From Planctomycetaceae bacterium (GTDB lineage Bacteria > Planctomycetota > Phycisphaerae > UBA1845 > UTPLA1), in contig WYBU01000097.1 in assembly GCA_011525745.1 (NCBI GenBank), positions 1 through 64,000 on the forward strand: 64,000 nt of DNA. The letters are read 5' to 3'. Under the pieces are notes generated by a model. That model saw only the letters and a program-made list of their open reading frames with translations. It searched no databases and was not told the origin of the DNA. Position numbers and translations under genes: made by a program. Positions 46,055 to 55,699 of the stretch are shown piece after piece (the first letter of the stretch is position 1; each line of letters opens with the position of its first letter).

Positions 46055-46155
46055 GTCGCCGCTCTTTCCTTTTGCCGGCTATCGTCGACCTCTTCCGCCG
46101 GGCTTCGACAGTTGATGGTGGCAACTCGTAGTCCAAAACCTTCGCATCGCAATTA

Positions 46156-46184
46156 ACTATAGCAAATTGAGACTCAGTCTCAAT
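46156..46184 (-). promoter_or_regulatory. feoA promoter with palindromic iron-regulator box
   Basis: ATTGAGACTCAGTCTCAAT at 46166-46184 is a perfect 19-bp palindrome. On the minus strand, TTGAGA (46178-46183) is the -35, 16 bp from TATAGT (46156-46161) as the -10, so the palindrome covers the -35 and spacer. This is the form of a Fur- or DtxR-type operator. Repression by Fe2+-bound regulator is inferred. Confidence 0.65.
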
Positions 46185-46307
46185 GGGTAAAATCGACATA
46201 TTTGTCGGGATTTTTCGTAGCCGTGATGTGCCTTTCGATTCCTGCTGCAAATCGCCGCGTGGCCATGTTTTATAGGGCGTATTGGTCTTATAGGTCTTAT
46301 AACTGCC

Positions 46308-47729
46308 CTACCCGTTCAGCAACTCCCCTTCGATCAGCCCCGCATACCGCTCCGCCGTTGAGCGATCGAAGTACCCCTCGAGCCAGGTTAGTCCCAGGTT
46401 CAGACTCTCGCCGAATCGCGAAAACACCGGATTCCATCCCGGCGGCGCCGACATCGTCCCGCTGCCCCACAAGTTCGTCACTCGCGCTCCGCCGAACCGT
46501 CGAATGGGCGGGTCGATCTCGCCGTAATAAGAGAACCCCGAAGCATACGGCTGTAATCCCCATGAACCGGAAAGCAGCCAGCGATACTGGCGCGCACGCA
46601 GGAAGCTCGCGCCCCACACCAGCGCCCAGTTGGCCAGATCGGCGTCATCCTTCAGGAATCCCTCGATCTGGCGCGACAGGCCGTCCAACAATCGCTGCTT
46701 GTCGGCGATTTCATCGCGACGCGCCGACAACGTGGCCGAAACAAGATAGTTTCCCACCAATGGTCGCGCCGCCGGCGTGCCGCGAACGCGCATCGGAAGC
46801 GTCACGAGACATTCCTCCACCGGAACGGACCGCTCCTCCAGCAACCGATGCAAGGCCCGAAGCACGCAACCGCCCAGATAGCGGCTGAACCGCGCCGACC
46901 CCTGCGGACACCGCTCTGCCGCCCGCCGGCGAATGTGCGACCATTCGTCGCCGTCCCATCGTCGAGAACAGATGCGCCATGTCCCACCCGCTGCCGGCCC
47001 GCGCGCCAATCGCTCGATGCCGCCGCAGTCGGCGCCGCGATACAGTTTCAATCCGCGGCGAAACAGTCCCACGCGATCCAACAGCCCGCGCCCGGCCAGC
47101 AAGTCCAGCGGCTTATCGCCAGCCGAAGCCTGATCGCCGTTTGACGAGCCGTTCCCGACTCCACCCCTGTGTTCACCGCCTTGCGTTCGGTTGAAGGGTT
47201 CATCTCGCCGGCTCGTGTCATGATCCGGATGCCCCGTGCCCCCGCGCCGCACGCCCAGCCGCTCGACTTCCGCCAGAAACCGCTGCGCCCCCTCCGCATC
47301 CATGAGGGCATGCGGCCAGCGCAGGCAAAGCCGCGCCTGGCCGTCGCCGCCGAGGTACAGTTCAATCCTCACTTGCGGCGCGCGATACACGTCCCAGCCG
47401 CGCGCCAGACCGGCCTCGATTCGCGCGTCCGCCGCGGCCCGCCAGTCCGGCTCATTCCTCAAATCCACGATTTCCAGGGGTAGCTCGTCACCGTCGTCCA
47501 CGTGCCAATACGGCCGTGCCCAAAAGAGTGACAGTCGAATCCGGCCGCGCAGAACCGGGTGCGCCTCGAGTGCCCGACGCACGCCGGCGGAAATGGCGTC
47601 GGCGTTCACACCGCCATCCAGGTCCATCACCATGTAGGGCAGGTTGCCGATCTGTCCGGCCTGCTGCATCATCCAGTGATGCGCGAGAAACAGGTAGTCA
47701 CAGGGATTGAGGGGGTATCGTCGGCGCAC
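46308..47729 (-). CDS. HxxxD-motif acyltransferase (condensation/wax-ester-synthase-like)
   Basis: A 473-residue protein of the CoA-dependent acyltransferase / condensation superfamily. The motif HALMD (HxxxD) sits in CLRWPHALMDAEG (about 145) with the family's N-terminal RALEAHPVLRGRI. YLVSATLSARR and GGARVTNLWGSGTMSAPPG are later core pieces. A 50-residue low-complexity Gly/Asp/Arg insert (residues 165-210) interrupts the chain. GTG at 47729 is chosen because family similarity begins soon after. The longer frame to 47984 is low complexity. Substrate unknown. Confidence 0.65.
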   Translation of the reverse strand: MRRRYPLNPCDYLFLAHHWMMQQAGQIGNLPYMVMDLDGGVNADAISAGVRRALEAHPVLRGRIRLSLFWARPYWHVDDGDELPLEIVDLRNEPDWRAAADARIEAGLARGWDVYRAPQVRIELYLGGDGQARLCLRWPHALMDAEGAQRFLAEVERLGVRRGGTGHPDHDTSRRDEPFNRTQGGEHRGGVGNGSSNGDQASAGDKPLDLLAGRGLLDRVGLFRRGLKLYRGADCGGIERLARGPAAGGTWRICSRRWDGDEWSHIRRRAAERCPQGSARFSRYLGGCVLRALHRLLEERSVPVEECLVTLPMRVRGTPAARPLVGNYLVSATLSARRDEIADKQRLLDGLSRQIEGFLKDDADLANWALVWGASFLRARQYRWLLSGSWGLQPYASGFSYYGEIDPPIRRFGGARVTNLWGSGTMSAPPGWNPVFSRFGESLNLGLTWLEGYFDRSTAERYAGLIEGELLNG

Positions 47730-47984
47730 GGTCGTGCGGGCTTCCTGAGTTTCAATGCGCTGCCGGCCGACGTTTCCGCCGTCGCCCTGCGGCGCCGCTG
47801 GCACAATCAGTCGCGCAGTAAAGCCGCCCCGACGCACCAACGCAAGAACGCGCGCGCCGTCGTGCTCCCGCTCGTGTGGCACGGTCAAGCGGCCGGCCCA
47901 AGTGATGCTCAGTTGGACCTGGAACGCCCCACCCGGCCGCTTGGCCGTGGTCATTGGGAACGGCCCCTCAGCCCGTCGTCGCAA

Positions 47985-48872
47985 GTGAACTCAAGACGCC
48001 GCATCCCACACTGTATCGCGTTACTGGCAATCGTGTCCGGCTGCGGTCCGAAGCTCATTTCCTTGCCCGCCGACAGTCCGAATCCCCCCCCGGCAACGCA
48101 AACCAGCTCAGGCCCCACCGCTTTCGACTGGTCCGACTACGCCCTCTGCCTGCGCCGCGCCGTCCGGGACGACGGCGTCGATTACGCCGCCCTGCTCGAC
48201 GACCCCGCTCCGCTCGACCGCGCCCTGTCACGATTGGCCCGCTGCGGCCCGAATCTCTCGCCGCGATTCTTCGCCAAGCCCGCCGACCGCACCGCCTACT
48301 GGATCAACGCCCACAACGCTGCCGTCCTTCGCGGCGTCGTCGAGTTGATCCGCGAACATCGCCGACGTGCCGGCCCGCGCGCCATGCCCGACCGCCAGGC
48401 CCGAGACGTTGAGACATCCTTCGCATTCATCCTCGACGGAGAGAAACTGCGTCCCGCCGACTTGCGCCGCCGCGCGCTGGACTCAGCCGGCAACGACTGG
48501 CGCGTGCGATTCGCGCTCTGCGACGGCCGTGTCGTCGGACCGGGCCTCCAACGCCGCCCGTTTCTCGGCGACGTGCTCGAGGTGCAACTGAACGACGCGG
48601 TCCGCGACGAGATGGCCCGGCCCGGCGTCGTGCGCATCGACCACGGTGAGCAACAGCTCGTCATCTGGCCCGGTCTGGCCCAGTTGCGCCCCATGCTCGT
48701 GGCGGAACTTCGCCGCAAAACCGGTGCGCCGAACTTGAGCTTTTTCAACGTCTTGCTCGATTGGGCCGCGCCGCAGCGGCGGCGTTTGCTCAACCGCGCG
48801 GTGGGCTATGACGAAGTGCTGATGCCCGACGACAGTCGCATCAACCACGCAGGCCGACGGGAAGGAATGTGA
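47985..48872 (+). CDS. DUF547 family lipoprotein
   Basis: A 295-residue lipoprotein. The GTG at 47985 gives a signal peptide ending LLAIVSGC (lipobox, Cys at 20). The DUF547 core follows: DDGVDYAALLDDPAPLDRALSRL, then KPADRTAYWINAHNAAVLRGVVE, FILDGEKLRPADLRR, and FALCDGRVVGPGLQRRPFLGDVLEVQLNDAVRDEM. DUF547 domains are papain-like in fold but of unknown activity. It is divergent from the HxxxD acyltransferase. Confidence 0.8.
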   Translation: MNSRRRIPHCIALLAIVSGCGPKLISLPADSPNPPPATQTSSGPTAFDWSDYALCLRRAVRDDGVDYAALLDDPAPLDRALSRLARCGPNLSPRFFAKPADRTAYWINAHNAAVLRGVVELIREHRRRAGPRAMPDRQARDVETSFAFILDGEKLRPADLRRRALDSAGNDWRVRFALCDGRVVGPGLQRRPFLGDVLEVQLNDAVRDEMARPGVVRIDHGEQQLVIWPGLAQLRPMLVAELRRKTGAPNLSFFNVLLDWAAPQRRRLLNRAVGYDEVLMPDDSRINHAGRREGM

Positions 48873-48879
48873 TGTTCCT

Positions 48880-48908
48880 GATCCGAACCGCGACCGTCAG
48901 GGAGCGGC
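48880..48908. repeat. Dispersed repeat family C, copy 4
   Basis: CCGAACCGCGACCGTCAGGG, one-base variant of the core, just downstream of the DUF547 stop. Confidence 0.7.
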
Positions 48909-48931
48909 TCGAAACTCAACACCGACTGGCT

Positions 48932-48961
48932 GATCCGATCCGCGACCGTGAGGGAGCGGCC
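48932..48961. repeat. Dispersed repeat family C, copy 5
   Basis: CCGATCCGCGACCGTGAGGG, same orientation as copy 4. Confidence 0.7.
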
Positions 48962-49052
48962 GAAAACGCCGCGACCACGAAGTGCGCCGCTGTTCCGGCC
49001 GAACGCCACCCACTCCGTGCTGCTCATGCCAGCGACCGTTCGAAGCGTACCC

Positions 49053-49082
49053 CCCGCTCCCTCACGGTCGCGGTTCGGTTGG
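49053..49082. repeat. Dispersed repeat family C, copy 6, containing CRTAC1 stop
   Basis: CTCCCTCACGGTCGCGGTTC in the orientation opposite to copies 4 and 5. The CRTAC1 stop codon (49062-49064) lies inside it. Confidence 0.75.
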
Positions 49083-52000
49083 GGCGGGCGCGGTACTCGA
49101 ATAGAACCGTGCCTCGTCGACCAGCCCACGCGATTGAAGTTCGCGCGCCAGGTCCGGCAGCGTGCGCTCCACGCCGAAGTACCATCGCCCCGGAAAGCTG
49201 GATCGCTCGTGCGGCGGCGTCTGCCCCGCGCCGAACCGCGCCGCGTCGGTCAACAGCGTGTCCGCTTCGACCGGCCCGATATACACCACCTGAAGCGCAC
49301 CGCCCGCATCCAACAACAGGCTCATCGGCAGCGACACCAGCCCTTCCTTGTCGCGCACGTGCTTCAGCACAGCGTCGAGAAACTCCATCGCCGGCTGCGA
49401 TGCGTCAACACGGTGCAGAAACGCCGCCGCCGCCGGATCGGACACGATGCCATGCATCATCCGCCGCGCCGCATCGCGCTTCGCCTCCTCGTCGACATTG
49501 ACCGCCGATATCCGCACGCCCGCCGCCGAGATTCGGTCACGCCCGGCAACCAACCCCTTCAGTTCCGACACGCACGGCGCGCACCAGCTTGCCCACAGGC
49601 TCAGCAACACCGGACCGGGTTTGTCCGACGGCGGCGCTATTTCCCGCAAGCGCTCGGGCGCCATCGGCAGCGGCACTTTCAGCACGAGCCGCGCCGTTGA
49701 CGGCGGCGCCATCGGCGTCGCCGGCGCTTCGGCAATCGTGACCCGCCGCGGCGGCTGCGGAATCGGCAGCGGATCGCCTTGCCGCAGCACGTAACGTTGA
49801 TCCACGCGCGGGCCGGCGATTTCCTGCGTCTGCCCGCCGGGCCAGCGGACGATCAGCTTCTCGATCTTGGCGCTCGTCCCCAGGCCGAAATGCAGCCACT
49901 TGCTCGATTGCGACAGATAGCCGTCGCCCGCCGCGACGTGCCGCACGACCCGCTTCGTCGCGCCGGCGTCGACCAGCACGACCGTCGCCACCGCGCCGAT
50001 CGCATCGCGATTGCAGGTCTTGCCGATCAGCCTCAGCGACAGGTAATGATGCCCCGCCGGCGAATCCGTCCGGAGGAACCGCACCTGCGGCCCGCTGCGG
50101 AATTTCATCCACAAATCCAGATCGCCGTCGCCGTCCCAGTCGCTGACCGCGACCGCCCGCCCATCTTCGGCGTAGTTGATCCCGCTCAGCCCGGACACGT
50201 CGGCGAACGTCCCATCGCGCAGGTTGACGAACACGCACTTCTTCTCGCGCCCGCTCCACGAAAAGCCGCCGCGCATCAGCCGCACCATGTCCGACCAGCC
50301 GCGGAAATAGGGCTGCGTGGCCGCCGCGGCGGGCGAAGCGACCTCGGCCGAATGTTGCGACGCGACGCGCCGCCAGAAGAAACTTCACAAATCGTCCTCG
50401 TAGGCGTTGGTCAGGAACCCATTCGGACACACAATGTCTTCATATCCGTCGTTGTCGAAATCGACGAACCGCGCCCCCCATGCCCATCGCCCCATCCGCA
50501 CGCCCGCCTCGTCGCCGCGCTCGCGAAACGTCCCGTCGCCCTGGTTCACCAGCAGCGAATTGCCCTGCGTGTGCCGCTGAACGCCGTCGCGCGTCCCCGC
50601 GTCTTCGCCCGCCATGAAGCGCGGCTGATACGCAATCCGGTTGCCCGCGCCGGAATACATGTTGCTCACGTACAAATCCAGATCGCCGTCGAGGTCGAAG
50701 TCCGACCAGCTCACCCCCATCCCCGCCGCCTGGTCCTCCACGCCCGCCTGTGCGGCCACGTCCACGAACTTCCCGCCGTTGTTGCGATACAGATTATTCC
50801 GACCAAAATCGTTGGAAACGTAGAGATCCGGATCGCCGTCGCCGTCGTAATCCGCCCAGCCCGCCGCCGTGCTGAAACGCCGGTTGTTCTGACCCAGCCC
50901 GACCTCATCGGTCACATCGGCAAACCCCCGCGGCCAGTCGTTTCGAAGCAGCATGTTGGGCGGACCGTTCGACGCATCCTGAAACGGCGTCGGCACGCTG
51001 ACGCCGTATTGCACTTCCACGTAGCGGCATCCGTAAATGTCCAGATCGCCGTCGCCGTCGTAATCCGCCGCGGCCAGCGAATAAAACGCCGCCGGATTCT
51101 GCGAGCGCATCGCCCCGGCCGTCACAAACCGCCCCGTGCCGTCGTTGAGGCAGAAAACGATCGACGGCCCCATCGCCAGCACCAGGTCTTCGTCGCCGTC
51201 GTTGTCGACGTCGATCAGCAGCACGCCTTTCGTGTCGTCCAGCCAGTCGACCCCGGCCGCCGCCGCCACGTCGCGAACCGATCCGTCGGGCTGTTGCACC
51301 AGCAGCTTGTTCGGCAGTCCGGTGCCCATCGCGACATACACGTCGTCCAGCCCGTCGCCGTTCACGTCGCCGACGGCGATGCCGTTGTGACCCATGAAGT
51401 TGATCTCGCCGAGCGAGTCGATTCGCCCCCACCAATAGTCGCAGCCGTGCGCCAACTGCGGCGACCACGTCGCATCATCGCGGATCACCGCCCGCGTGCA
51501 GTCGGCAAACGGGGCGGCCGGCGCGGCGATCTCCTCGAACGGACCGATCTCGATCGCGGCGATGCGCGGGCGGTCGGGCGTTTCGCCGGAAGTCCAGCGA
51601 ATCCGCCAACGCGCGTTCTGCTGCACGCGCCGCTCGACCGTGCGCGAGAAGGCGTGATAGACGACCTCGGTTGCAAAAGAGCCTTCCGCCGCCGGCTCGA
51701 CGCGTACGATCTTCAGCTCCATCTGCATCGCCTCGCCGCCGCGATGCGGCGTCATCAGCGACCGAAACGCCGCGACCGGATCGCGCGGGGCAGTCGGCCG
51801 ACCGGCGTCGCGCGGTGCATCGCTTCCCGCCAAATCACCCGGCACGCGTCGAAGGCGCATTGCGCCGATCGACAGCTCCTGCCCGCCGCCGGGACGCAGG
51901 TCATCGATTGCACAACTCGGCTCAAACAGCTCGCCCGCGCCGGCCGGATCGAGGCCGCGGCGATCGACCAACATGCGGTTGAGCCGACCAAGCTGCTGCC

Positions 52001-52163
52001 TCGCATATTCGCCCTGCGTCTCGCTGAGCCAGTCATCCCCCCGAGGATCGACCAGCGGGCGCAGGTCGGCCACGTCATCCCCGCCGACCGCCGGCTGACT
52101 CGCCCGCTGCGCGGCGGGCAGCGGCGCCAGCAGCCAGAATATGACAACATAAGTCAGGTTCAT
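49062..52163 (-). CDS. CRTAC1/UnbV-thioredoxin protein, candidate selenoprotein
   Basis: One continuous frame of 1,033 residues interrupted only by TGA at 50385-50387 (residue 593). The first part (1-592) has a signal peptide and FG-GAP/VCBS repeats with calcium-binding DxDxDG loops: DVNGDGLDD, DVDNDGDED, DYDGDGDLD, DYDGDGDPD, DFDLDGDLD, DFDNDGYED. After TGA the frame continues SFFWRRVASQ, one more repeat (DWDGDGDLD), the ASPIC/UnbV domain (HHYLSLRLIG, then RHVAAGDGYLSQSS), and a thioredoxin domain with WCAPC (Cys861, Cys864). Such repeats and UnbV normally lie in one protein, so the TGA is likely read through, as selenocysteine by inference, or is a nonsense mutation. Confidence 0.75.
50357..50373 (-). 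promoter_or_regulatory. Candidate bacterial SECIS hairpin
   Basis: After the TGA on the minus strand, nucleotides 12-28 form stem GCGGCG/CGUCGC (one G-U pair) with loop CGUCG. The loop G and U at about +19/+20 fit the placement of bacterial SECIS loops. GC-rich DNA forms such hairpins readily, so this is only supportive. Confidence 0.4.
50385..50387 (-). other. In-frame TGA, candidate Sec codon
   Basis: Reads EDDL-TGA-SFFWRR. The downstream frame remains open for 440 codons with clear domain homology. Confidence 0.55.
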
Positions 52164-52580
52164 CGAATGCTCTCGCGTGACACGGGCTTGAAGCCCCAGC
52201 AAATCAGGACCCCTCGGCGCAAGCCCGGGGGATCGCGCGGCACGGGCTTGAAGCCCGTGCGAAATCGATTCAAACGGCCCGTCGCGCATGAGCGCAGCGC
52301 TGTCACGCCCGCGCAACGACACAGCTCCGCCACCCCCGCGCAGACGGCGGTCCGGTCAGTCCGCACGACGCTGGATTCCCCCCTCCGCGGGAATGACGTC
52401 ACAACCCGCCGCGAAGCGATGATATCACCCGCGCCACATGTCCAATCCGCACCTTGACGCCCGATTTCCACGCCATCGTAAAACCCCGCCGCAACACTGT
52501 CCAACTCCACCCGCCTCACACGCGCGCACCGCAACCGAGTTACAATCCCCGCGCGATTGAAGTGTGCCATGCGACCCCCA
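52164..52580. repeat. Spacer with family-B palindromes
   Basis: CACGGGCTTGAAGCCCGTG at 52240-52258 is a palindrome, with a degenerate copy at 52178-52198. At 52371-52395 there is CTGGATTCCCCCCTCCGCGG, a fragment of another common inverted-repeat type. No gene. Confidence 0.6.
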
Positions 52581-52665
52581 GGGCGGGTGGCGGAATGGCA
52601 GACGCAGGGGACTTAAAATCCCCTGGGGCGAAAGCCCCGTGCGGGTTCGAGTCCCGCCCCGCCCA
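52581..52665 (+). tRNA. tRNA-Leu (anticodon UAA)
   Basis: Acceptor GGGCGGG pairs with CCCGCCC, followed by discriminator A. D arm GCGGAATGGCAGACGC, anticodon stem-loop GGGGACTTAAAATCCCC with anticodon TAA, long variable arm GGGGC-GAAA-GCCCC (a leucine-type class II feature), and T arm GCGGGTTCGAGTCCCGC. CCA is not encoded. Confidence 0.96.
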
Positions 52666-52716
52666 TGCCGGAATCGGGAAAGTTTCGCGGCACCGCGCGG
52701 CCCCTCGCGTCGCGGC

Positions 52717-53076
52717 TCACGCATTCTGCTTCCACATCCCCAGCACCCGGCCGTCGGTGTCTTCGAACAGCGAAAGCTGACCCACGCCGGGGACCTCCAT
52801 CTTCTCGACGATCATCCGCCCGCCGGCCTCCTTGATCTTGCGCGCATACGCGTCGAGATCGTCCACGTCGATGTAGAACGCCATGTTGCCCGGCCACGGC
52901 CCCTCTTCCGGCGTCATGATCCCGCCGTTGATGCCGCTCGTGCCGCCCGTGTTCACCAGGCGGTATTTCAGCTCCGGAATATGCTGCACTTCCCAACCGA
53001 AGACCTTCTGGTAGAAGCCCGCGATCTTCTCCGGCTCCTTCGACCACAACTCCCAATGCACAACCGGACGACCCAT
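52717..53076 (-). CDS. VOC family (glyoxalase/bleomycin resistance) protein
   Basis: A 119-residue single VOC domain: VVHWELWSKEPEKIAGFYQKVFGWEV, then GINGGIMTPEEG, then MAFYIDVDDLDAYARKIKEAGGRM, and LFEDTDGRVLGMWK. Metal and substrate cannot be assigned. AAGGAAG lies upstream of the ATG at 53076. It may be a small detoxification enzyme. Confidence 0.88.
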   Translation of the reverse strand: MGRPVVHWELWSKEPEKIAGFYQKVFGWEVQHIPELKYRLVNTGGTSGINGGIMTPEEGPWPGNMAFYIDVDDLDAYARKIKEAGGRMIVEKMEVPGVGQLSLFEDTDGRVLGMWKQNA

Positions 53077-53320
53077 GTGTCACTTCCTTTCCATGTCAGG
53101 TGAGCTTTACTCAACGAACGATGCGCCGACTTCCACGTCGACTCGGTTCCTGCCGAGAACGCATGTGAGAAGCGCGTCACAAGGCAAGCAGACCACGTGG
53201 TGCGCATGAGTTTTCCTGAGATTAACTCGCCCCTGCCTTCACGCTCCCGCCTTGTTCGCGAACAGGGCCGCGGTCCGGCTCGGCGATATCACACCTGCTG
53301 TGTGTCGATTTCGACCGGCC

Positions 53321-55321
53321 CTACGCCCTCGGCGAACGCCCCAACTGAAGCACGTCTTCCACCAGCGCCCGAAGCGGCTCGGCCACGCTCCACGCCTGCC
53401 AGGGGCAGCCCCCCGGCGTGTGAGGCGGCTCGGCGTCGGCCACTTCGCTGACGCCCCCCAGCCCCGCCTCGTTCAGGTGCTTCTCCAGCCCGCTCAGATA
53501 CGCCCGCGCATCCCGCCGCGCCGTCGCCGACGCCCCGCCGGCCCGCACCGCCGCCGTCACCAGCGGTCCCAGCAGCCACGGCCAGACCGTGCCCTGGTGA
53601 TACGCCGCGTCGCGCGTCCGCTGATCGCCCGCATTGTGCGGCTGATAGTCGCCGTGATCGCGCGACAGCGTCCGCAACCCCATCGGCGTCCACAGCGCCG
53701 AGCCGACGGCGCGCAGCACCGCCTCCCACCGGTCATGCCGCAGGATCGGATGCGTCAGGCTGATCGCCAGGAGCTGGTTCGGCCGCAACGAGGCGTCGTG
53801 CGTCTCGGGCTTGTGATCGCAGTCGATGACGTCGTACAGGTAGCCGCCGCGCTCGTACCAGAACCGCGCGTTGAACGTCGCCATGCAGTGCAGCGCCGCC
53901 TCGTTCCACTTCGACGCCCGCGCCGCGTCGTCGAAGCGCCGCGCCAGCGCCTCGCCCACGCGCAGCGCGTCGTACCACAGTGCGTTGACCTCGACCGGCT
54001 TGCCGATCCGCGGCGTGACCACCCAGTCGCCGATTTTCGCGTCCATCCAGGTCAACTGCACGCCCGGCTCGCCGGCGGCCAGCAGCCCGTCCGCATCGAC
54101 GCGAATGCCGTAGCGCGTGCCCTGGGCGTAGTGCGTCAGGATCTCGATCACCGCCGGATACAACTCGCGCACGGTGCGCACGTCGTCGGTGTAGTCGAGA
54201 TAGCGCCCGATCGCGTGCACGTACCACAGCGAACCATCGACCGTGTTGTATTCCGCGTCGTCCGCGCCGGCCCCGGAACCGGAATCGAGAAAACGATTGG
54301 GTACCATTCCGCGATCGACGTGGCGCGCGAAGCTGGTCAGAATCTGCCGTGCCGTGTCAAACCGACCCGTCACCAGACACAGCCCCGGCAGCGACAGAAA
54401 CGTGTCCCGCCCCCAGTCCCCAAACCACGGATAGCCGGCGATCACCGTCGCCCGACCGTCCGCCCCTCCGACCAGAAACGGACGCACCGCCCGCACCAGC
54501 GGCGCCAGCAGAGGATCGCGGTCGTAAGGCAGGTTCGGCCGGTCGCCCGCGCGCGGCCGCGCCGGCGGCAGCGAGATCGACGCGGCGTCGATCGGTTGCG
54601 TCGAAGCGGCCACGAGCAGGCCGTTGGCCTTGCCGCGCTTCAGCGTCGCGCGAAACCAGCCCGGCGAGAACAGGTCCTGTCGGTCGTCGTAGCCGCGCGC
54701 GGTCTCAACCATCAGACAGAAGTCGTAGAACCAGTCGGGCGACGGCACATACACGCTGTTGGACGCCAGATGCAGCGTCGGCGAATCGTTCGCCCAACTG
54801 ATCGTAATGCCGCACGGCGCGGCTGCGATGCGCGGCTCGCCCTGCCCGCCGCGCTTCGTCAGTGCGTGATACGACCGGCCGGTGCACAACGGACGCACAT
54901 CCAACTCGACGGACGGCGGTCCTTCCAGCAGGCGATAGCGCACGATGATCGTGTCCTGCCCGGGCAGCATGTCGAGCGTCTGCTCGATCAGCGCGCGGCC
55001 GACGCGCCATCGCCAGCAGGGGCGCACCTCCAGCGCGAACGAGTCGAGCAGCTCATGACCGCGCGGGTGAATTGCGCCGGGATAGTCGTTGCACGAAAGG
55101 TCGAATTTCCGCCCGTCGATCCACACGGTCGGTTCGAGCTTGGCCAGCAGCACGTGGCGGTGGACGGGCGAGCGCGGCGCCGCGACCAGCAGGCCGTGAT
55201 AGCGCCGCGTGAGAATGCCCGGCACGGTCCCCATCGCGAACCCGCCCGCGCCGCTGGTGACCAGCCATTCCAACCCGCGGACGGAGTCCAACTGGTTGCA
55301 CTGTTCACGTTCGATCACCAT
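53321..55321 (-). CDS. Glycogen debranching-type amylo-alpha-1,6-glucosidase
   Basis: A 666-residue protein. The N-terminal glycogen-debranching domain (LVTSGAGGFAMGTVPGILTRRYHGLLVAA, residues 20-50) leads into a C-terminal (alpha/alpha)6 barrel with GYPWFGDWGRDTFLSLPGL, VPNRFLDSGSGAGADDAEYNTVDGSLWYVHA and YHQGTVWPWLLGPLV, which fit GH133. It should cleave alpha-1,6 branches of glycogen or limit dextrin. The start at 55321 is chosen because the residues before it match neither the family nor a ribosome site. Confidence 0.88.
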   Translation of the reverse strand: MVIEREQCNQLDSVRGLEWLVTSGAGGFAMGTVPGILTRRYHGLLVAAPRSPVHRHVLLAKLEPTVWIDGRKFDLSCNDYPGAIHPRGHELLDSFALEVRPCWRWRVGRALIEQTLDMLPGQDTIIVRYRLLEGPPSVELDVRPLCTGRSYHALTKRGGQGEPRIAAAPCGITISWANDSPTLHLASNSVYVPSPDWFYDFCLMVETARGYDDRQDLFSPGWFRATLKRGKANGLLVAASTQPIDAASISLPPARPRAGDRPNLPYDRDPLLAPLVRAVRPFLVGGADGRATVIAGYPWFGDWGRDTFLSLPGLCLVTGRFDTARQILTSFARHVDRGMVPNRFLDSGSGAGADDAEYNTVDGSLWYVHAIGRYLDYTDDVRTVRELYPAVIEILTHYAQGTRYGIRVDADGLLAAGEPGVQLTWMDAKIGDWVVTPRIGKPVEVNALWYDALRVGEALARRFDDAARASKWNEAALHCMATFNARFWYERGGYLYDVIDCDHKPETHDASLRPNQLLAISLTHPILRHDRWEAVLRAVGSALWTPMGLRTLSRDHGDYQPHNAGDQRTRDAAYHQGTVWPWLLGPLVTAAVRAGGASATARRDARAYLSGLEKHLNEAGLGGVSEVADAEPPHTPGGCPWQAWSVAEPLRALVEDVLQLGRSPRA

Positions 55322-55699
55322 GCGGGCATGATAACACCGTTCCAATGGCGAAGGGAAAGTCGAAACGTCCAAACATCAAAAAGTTGAAACGTCAAGACGT
55401 CGAAAAAAAGGCGCCTGGGCGCGTAGTCACGAAGGAGAAAGCAAGCATCGGGCAAAGGTGAAAAGCGACGGAGCGCCGTCGCGCGTTCAAGGGCGCGATC
55501 TGCGAGATACTGACCTGCAATACCGGGCGGGCAAACCAGAATTCTCGCGTCCACGTCGTCCATGCGGTCCATGCCGTCCACTTGGCCCACGGCCGCGCAA
55601 CGTCGCACATTGCTGAAGTTCCGCCCCGCGCGGGAACGACGGATCACCACGAAAAGCTCGTCGCAGAACGCTGACGGTCCGCTCGGCGGACCCTACGGC
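55322..55699. repeat. Spacer with GTCGAAACGT simple repeats
   Basis: Around 55356-55410, units like GTCGAAACGTCC and GTTGAAACGTCAAGACGTCG repeat imperfectly. Similar sequence occurs near 3926, 12938 and 59818. No gene. Confidence 0.5.

Noticed and set aside
46260-46305. Direct repeat GGTCTTATAGGTCTTATA as a terminator
   Set aside because: A stem AGGGC/GCCCT surrounds it, but the loop is about 26 nt and no T tract follows, so it is not a convincing terminator.
49779-52457. 892-aa plus-strand frame opposite the CRTAC1 gene
   Set aside because: Pro/Arg/His-rich composition from the antisense of DxDxDG repeats.
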